Assembly (NCBI GenBank): GCA_937907585.1
Contig: CALCVH010000052.1
Location: 1-7,903 of the forward strand
Direction: 5' to 3'
Length of the DNA stretch: 7,903 bases
From: an uncultured Bacillota bacterium
Lineage (GTDB): Bacteria; Bacillota_I; Bacilli_A; Izemoplasmatales; UBA1188
Shown here: piece after piece, positions 5,053 through 7,903 of the stretch
Position numbering within the stretch: the first letter of the stretch is position 1
How the letters are laid out: each line of letters starts with the position of its first letter
Translations under genes and position numbers: made by a program
The notes under the pieces: generated by a model
Told to the model about the DNA's origin: nothing
Database searches by the model: none
The model's input: the letters and a program-made list of their open reading frames with translations, nothing else

Positions 5053-6756
5053 ATGGCAAACATTAGATTTTTTGCGCTTGGTGGCCTAGGGGAAACAGGC
5101 AAAAACATGTATGTTTTAGAAGTCAATAGTAAGATATTTGTTTTAGACTGTGGCTCTTCAGCACCTATCGTTCAAGATTATGGATATGATTCGATCATTC
5201 CTGATGTATCATATCTTATCGAAAACAAAGAAAGAATCCAAGGTGTCTTTATATCCCATTTTAGACAAAAATCTTCCGGTGGTTTTATAAGAATATTTAA
5301 AGATTTAAAAGTTCCTTATTATGGTTCTAATTTTACTTTAACAGCGATAAAGAAAAGATATATCGATACAATGGAAGATCCAGAAGAAAAAGAAGGTTTA
5401 GATTTTAGAGTAATCAATACAACTGATACTGTTGAGTTTGATGATGTATCTGTTAGATGTTTTACTTTATCAAGTTGTACTCCTGATACTTTTGGTTACG
5501 CCTTTAAAGTTAATATCGCACCAGAAGGCGCTGAAAAACCTAATTATAAGAACTTTGTATACATGCCTGACTTCAACTTCGATCAGAATATAAAAGGTCA
5601 TTTTAGAATAGATTTTAAAATGATTGATCATATCGCTTATGAAGGTGTAATAGCTTTATTTAGCCCTTCTACAGGCGCTCCTAATATTGGACATATTACA
5701 ACAGATGGAAAGCTTAAACTTGCGTTAGAGAAGGTATTATCACATAAGGGAAGAACTTATATATTAATGGACGCTGAAAACGTTGCGGGTATAGTTCAAG
5801 TATTAGATGTTGTGAAAGCTAAAAATAGACAAACAACTATTATCGGCTCTAAAGCAAGAAACTCTGTCGAACTAGCGATGGAATTAGGATATACTCAAGA
5901 ATATGGCGATTCATACATTACTAAATCAAAATTAAATGATGACATTAGAAATTCAGAAAACACAGTAATTATTCTAGCGGGTGAACAAATAGAAGAATAT
6001 ATGGCACTTGAGAGAATTGCGATGTTTGAAGACAAACACTATATTTTAAATCCAACTGATAATGTATTATTCCTTGTAGATACTCCTAAGAAGTATGAAA
6101 AGATGCTAGCGAGAAGTTGGGATAATATCGCAATGGATAATGCGAATTTAATTGAATTTGATAATAAACTAATGCCTGAATCATTATGTGGCGCTGAAGA
6201 TTTAAAATTGCTATATAGTTTAATGTCTCCTAAATATATTATTCCAATTGAAGGCGATCATAGAATGGCTAAAGCCCAAGCAGATATCGCATTAGAATTT
6301 GGATATAATCCATCTAATGTAATTCAAATAGATAATGGAGATATAATTGAATTTAATAATGATGATTGTCTAGGAATTGTAGGAAAGATAGAAACTAATG
6401 ATATTCTATTTGGATTTGAAACAGAACAAGATATAAATGACTATGTCGCAAGAGAAAGACAAGCATTAACTTCAGAAGGATTCATTGTTGTATCTGGATT
6501 AATCAACTTAAAAGAAAGAAAACAAGTAGGAGATGTTGAATTAACATTCTGTGGATTCTTACCTGAGTATGGACAAGAAGAAGTAAAAGAAATAATTAAG
6601 GAAAAATTCAAAGAAATAGTTAATTATCATCTTAAGTTAAAGAAAGTAGATTACAAAGAATTAAGACTTGATTTAAAAAATGAACTCTCTAAGTTGATAA
6701 TGAGAGAAGCAAAGAAGAAACCAACATTAATACCTGTAATAATTGATATTTCATAA
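5053..6756 (+). CDS. RNase J family protein, predicted catalytically inactive (J2-like pseudoenzyme)
   Basis: This 567-residue protein aligns end to end with Bacillus RNase J: an N-terminal beta-lactamase half (FALGGLGETGKNMY, 7-20), the beta-CASP region (about 200-340), the return of the lactamase fold (SPKYIIPIEGDHRM, 392-405) and the C-terminal domain (ending KKKPTLIPVIIDIS). RNase J enzymes are 5' exonucleases/endonucleases of mRNA decay and rRNA maturation. Here the metal site is almost gone. HGHEDH reads HFRQKS (69-74), the HSIPD histidine is Ser141, DSTN reads PSTG (205-208), the HTSGHG block reads MPESLC (374-379), and the histidine of PIHGEY is Glu400. Only His69 and Asp173 (PDFNFD) remain. 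The changes are substitutions in an ungapped, intact frame with a strong SD (AAGGAGG), so this is not a decayed gene. A regulatory or structural partner of an active RNase J elsewhere is likely; nuclease activity is not expected. Confidence 0.9.
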   Translation: MANIRFFALGGLGETGKNMYVLEVNSKIFVLDCGSSAPIVQDYGYDSIIPDVSYLIENKERIQGVFISHFRQKSSGGFIRIFKDLKVPYYGSNFTLTAIKKRYIDTMEDPEEKEGLDFRVINTTDTVEFDDVSVRCFTLSSCTPDTFGYAFKVNIAPEGAEKPNYKNFVYMPDFNFDQNIKGHFRIDFKMIDHIAYEGVIALFSPSTGAPNIGHITTDGKLKLALEKVLSHKGRTYILMDAENVAGIVQVLDVVKAKNRQTTIIGSKARNSVELAMELGYTQEYGDSYITKSKLNDDIRNSENTVIILAGEQIEEYMALERIAMFEDKHYILNPTDNVLFLVDTPKKYEKMLARSWDNIAMDNANLIEFDNKLMPESLCGAEDLKLLYSLMSPKYIIPIEGDHRMAKAQADIALEFGYNPSNVIQIDNGDIIEFNNDDCLGIVGKIETNDILFGFETEQDINDYVARERQALTSEGFIVVSGLINLKERKQVGDVELTFCGFLPEYGQEEVKEIIKEKFKEIVNYHLKLKKVDYKELRLDLKNELSKLIMREAKKKPTLIPVIIDIS

Positions 6757-6784
6757 ATGGGGCTAAATATGGCTCCATTTTTTT
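6755..6784 (+). terminator. Intrinsic terminator after the RNase J family gene
   Basis: AAATGGGGC (6755-6763) pairs with GCTCCATTT (6772-6780), a 9-bp stem with one G-U pair, plus an optional inner T-G pair, around a loop of 6-8 bases. Seven T's run from 6778 to 6784. The 5' arm begins inside the TAA stop of the gene. The structure ends the single-gene transcript. Confidence 0.9.
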
Positions 6785-6849
6785 ATGTATAAATGATACA
6801 CTGGGGAATGTGATTATAAAAACCTATAAAATTTCAAGTTATTTATAAT

Positions 6850-6904
6850 GATATTATTGTGATGATATATTGATATAAAGATATTGTTATTATGATGATT
6901 ATAT
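6850..6904 (+). repeat. Imperfect direct repeat, about 30-base period
   Basis: GATATTATTGTGATGATATAT (6850-6870, minus its last base a 20-mer) recurs as a GATATT...TTATGATGATTATAT version at 6880-6904. Both copies share GATATT at the start and GATGAT near the end, with small insertions in the second. The low complexity of the stretch means slippage or chance could produce it. No function is evident. Confidence 0.35.
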
Positions 6905-7004
6905 GAAGTACAAAATTGATGATTTTTGTTGAAAAATTAGATCATTTATTTATCTATATTGTATAAATATTAAGTGCTTATAAATCATTAGCAACATGAT
7001 GCTT

Positions 7005-7026
7005 ATATATCTATTAATAGATGTAT
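7005..7026. repeat. Palindrome ATCTATTAATAGAT
   Basis: Bases 7009-7022 are a perfect 14-base palindrome, extending to 7005-7026 with one mismatched pair. The octamer TGCTTATA occurs twice just upstream (6975-6982 and 7000-7007), 25 bases apart. It could be a protein-binding site or merely AT-rich symmetry. Confidence 0.4.
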
Positions 7027-7103
7027 TATTAAAAGATAATTATTTTATATATATAGAATCGTTTTCGTCATAAATAAATTTTTATAGCTGGTTTTATTAT
7101 TAG

Positions 7104-7129
7104 ATTGCTCATGATTCTCAATCAGCAAT
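7104..7129. repeat. Small two-part hairpin
   Basis: ATTGC (7104-7108) pairs with GCAAT (7125-7129), and inside it TGATT (7112-7116) pairs with AATCA (7120-7124) around a CTC loop, leaving a 3-base bulge on one side. It lies within the only minus-strand open stretch of note, so it could be accidental. No T-run follows on the plus strand. Confidence 0.35.
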
Positions 7130-7350
7130 ACAAGTTCATCATAACTCTCAAATTTTAAAAGATGTTCAAACAACAGTAAGTTATCTTCCTAAAATTATCC
7201 ATATTATAAAGTGCCAAAATGTGTCAAATCTTTATAACTCTATAATTCTTCGTTAACGTATAGTAATTAAAGAATTCGTCTAACCAGAACATATATGATT
7301 CGTATTAGTTTTTTAGTAGAAGGTATTCAGCTTATACTTATATATATAGT

Positions 7351-7429
7351 AGTATTAAAAGAATAGAAGAACTAATTGGTTAATCAATATGTGAATTAAT
7401 ATATTCTTCTCTACAAAAGCTTTTATACT
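7351..7429. repeat. Long imperfect inverted repeat of about 79 bases
   Basis: The outer arms AGTATTAAAAG (7351-7361) and CTTTTATACT (7420-7429) match with one bulged base. Inside, AGAAGAA (7365-7371) pairs with TTCTTCT (7404-7410), and TTAAT (7380-7384) pairs with ATTAA (7395-7399). The three stems are nested and nearly concentric, so an RNA from either strand could form one long bulged hairpin. A MITE-like remnant or a structured RNA are possible; neither is shown. Confidence 0.45.
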
Positions 7430-7455
7430 GAAAAAACTTAGAATTTAATACTGTA

Positions 7456-7828
7456 CGAAAATCGGACAGAAATGATAAATTGACCATTAAATTTAAAAAT
7501 TCGTCCGATTTTCTTATGGTCTAATTTTCTGTATTTTTATTGATCAATAATTAGATCTCTCATTTTATACCTGGAATTATAACTTATTATTAATGAACGA
7601 AAAATCGGACATAATAATTATGTTCTAAAAAACGTACATTTAAAATTTATTAGTCCCCCCTATCATTAAAAAGTAGAAGAAGAAGTAAGAGTGATTCATA
7701 GCTAGTGATCAATTAATTAGGCATCAGAATACATAAAATCAGATAAAATTAAATCCTTGATATAACCAAATCTAGGGTTTAGAACGATTAATTATTCAAG
7801 TCATATAATAAAATGCTTAAATTCGGAC
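7456..7828. repeat. Cluster of CGAAAATCGGAC-type repeats
   Basis: CGAAAATCGGACA occurs at 7456-7468, with an inverted partner GTCCGATTTTC at 7503-7513. A third copy, CGAAAAATCGGACA, lies at 7598-7611, and the bare core TCGGAC recurs at 7823-7828. The first two form an 11-bp perfect inverted repeat (7457-7467 with 7503-7513). The third runs into a near-palindrome, GGACATAAT (7607-7615) with ATTATGTTC (7617-7625). These GC-containing words stand out against their AT-rich surroundings. They could be operators of an unseen downstream gene, ends of a decayed mobile element, or parts of an RNA structure. Confidence 0.6.
7457..7538 (+). promoter_or_regulatory. Possible attenuator-like pair of competing hairpins
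   Basis: Fold A pairs 7457-7467 with 7503-7513 (11 bp). Fold B pairs 7466-7472 (ACAGAAA) with 7526-7532 (TTTCTGT), and inside it 7482-7487 (GACCAT) with 7516-7521 (ATGGTC). Fold B is followed by five T's at 7534-7538. The folds share bases 7466-7467 and are interleaved, so they exclude each other. This resembles a terminator/antiterminator arrangement, but transcription of the region is unproven and no downstream gene is visible. Confidence 0.25.
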
Positions 7829-7903
7829 TCTGGATGGTGAAATGTGGAATAAAAGATGTAATTGGCCCAGCATTCAAAATAAACATAGTCAGATAATATA
7901 AAA

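Larger units (their letters stand above)
6785..7903. other. Gene-free AT-rich region of about 1.1 kb
   Basis: No open frame here has both useful length and a ribosome binding site, and I see no tRNA, tmRNA, RNase P or SRP RNA signature. The longest open stretches I followed are about 48 codons on the minus strand (7188-7045) and 27 codons on the plus strand (7813-7896); neither resembles a known family. The region does hold several inverted repeats, two imperfect direct repeats and the TCGGAC repeat cluster listed separately. It is strikingly long beside the 0-150 base gaps elsewhere in the window. It may be decayed coding sequence, a regulatory or RNA locus, or the flank of a mobile element outside the window. 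Confidence 0.6.

Noticed and set aside
5257..5274. Frameshift or sequencing error as the cause of the missing HxHxDH motif
   Set aside because: The alignment to RNase J runs without gaps on both sides (VFISH before, SGG after), and the other, distant motifs are lost too, so substitutions are the simpler explanation.
185..6756. Mycoplasma-type code with TGA as tryptophan
   Set aside because: Tryptophans in the conserved motifs use TGG, no in-frame TGA is needed for any gene, and all genes end normally at TAA or TAG.
7045..7188. Minus-strand open stretch of about 47 codons in the gene-free region
   Set aside because: It has no ATG near its start, no recognisable product, and a length that arises by chance in this much AT-rich sequence; the neighbouring frames upstream also hit stops quickly.
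7813..7896. Plus-strand 27-codon open frame starting MLKFGLWMVK
   Set aside because: It has no Shine-Dalgarno upstream and matches no family I know; at best it is a remnant of decayed coding sequence.
6785..7903. CRISPR array or RNA gene in the repeat-bearing 3' region
   Set aside because: The repeats are short, few, irregularly spaced and in both orientations, and no tRNA, tmRNA, RNase P or SRP core motif is present.

Overview
This is a low-GC bacterial window with Bacillota (Firmicutes) character. The evidence is strong AGGAGG-type ribosome binding sites, intrinsic terminators with T-runs, a RecU-type Holliday junction resolvase, a pyrimidine-nucleoside phosphorylase and an RNase J family protein. 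Every tryptophan I checked is read from TGG and all seven genes stop with TAA or TAG, so I see no sign of the Mycoplasma code in which TGA encodes Trp. The very high A+T suggests a Bacilli lineage near the Mollicutes or Erysipelotrichia, but that placement is inference.

Layout. Positions 1-184 hold a probable promoter. A tight plus-strand gene train follows: an atypical single-stranded DNA-binding protein (185-559), thymidylate synthase thyA (619-1485), dihydrofolate reductase folA (1485-1952, overlapping thyA by one base), a PAP2 membrane phosphatase (1953-2969, directly abutting folA) and pyrimidine-nucleoside phosphorylase pdp (2972-4267). An intrinsic terminator at 4291-4329 ends the train. 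It lies between pdp and the convergent recU (4303-4899, minus strand), and its 3' arm is inside the recU coding end. A divergent intergenic region (4900-5052) carries promoter elements and a cre-like palindrome. An RNase J family gene (5053-6756, plus) follows and ends in a second terminator at 6755-6784. From 6785 to the window end (7903) there are about 1.1 kb with no convincing gene, but with short repeats and several inverted repeats.

How the genes work together. ThyA makes dTMP from dUMP and turns methylene-THF into dihydrofolate, and FolA recycles the dihydrofolate. Pdp adds nucleoside phosphorolysis (salvage or breakdown), and the SSB-family protein ties the cluster to DNA metabolism. 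The PAP2 protein is transcribed with them but its link is unclear. RecU serves recombination and repair.

Three points deserve attention. (1) The RNase J family protein keeps the full-length fold but has lost nearly all metal-binding residues of the family, so it is predicted to be a pseudoenzyme or regulatory subunit. (2) The thyA Shine-Dalgarno sequence is buried in a 15-bp hairpin followed by a T-run, suggesting translational or attenuation control. (3) The gene-free 3' region contains four copies of the hexamer TCGGAC, three of them in longer CGAAAATCGGAC-like repeats, within about 370 AT-rich bases, associated with alternative hairpins.
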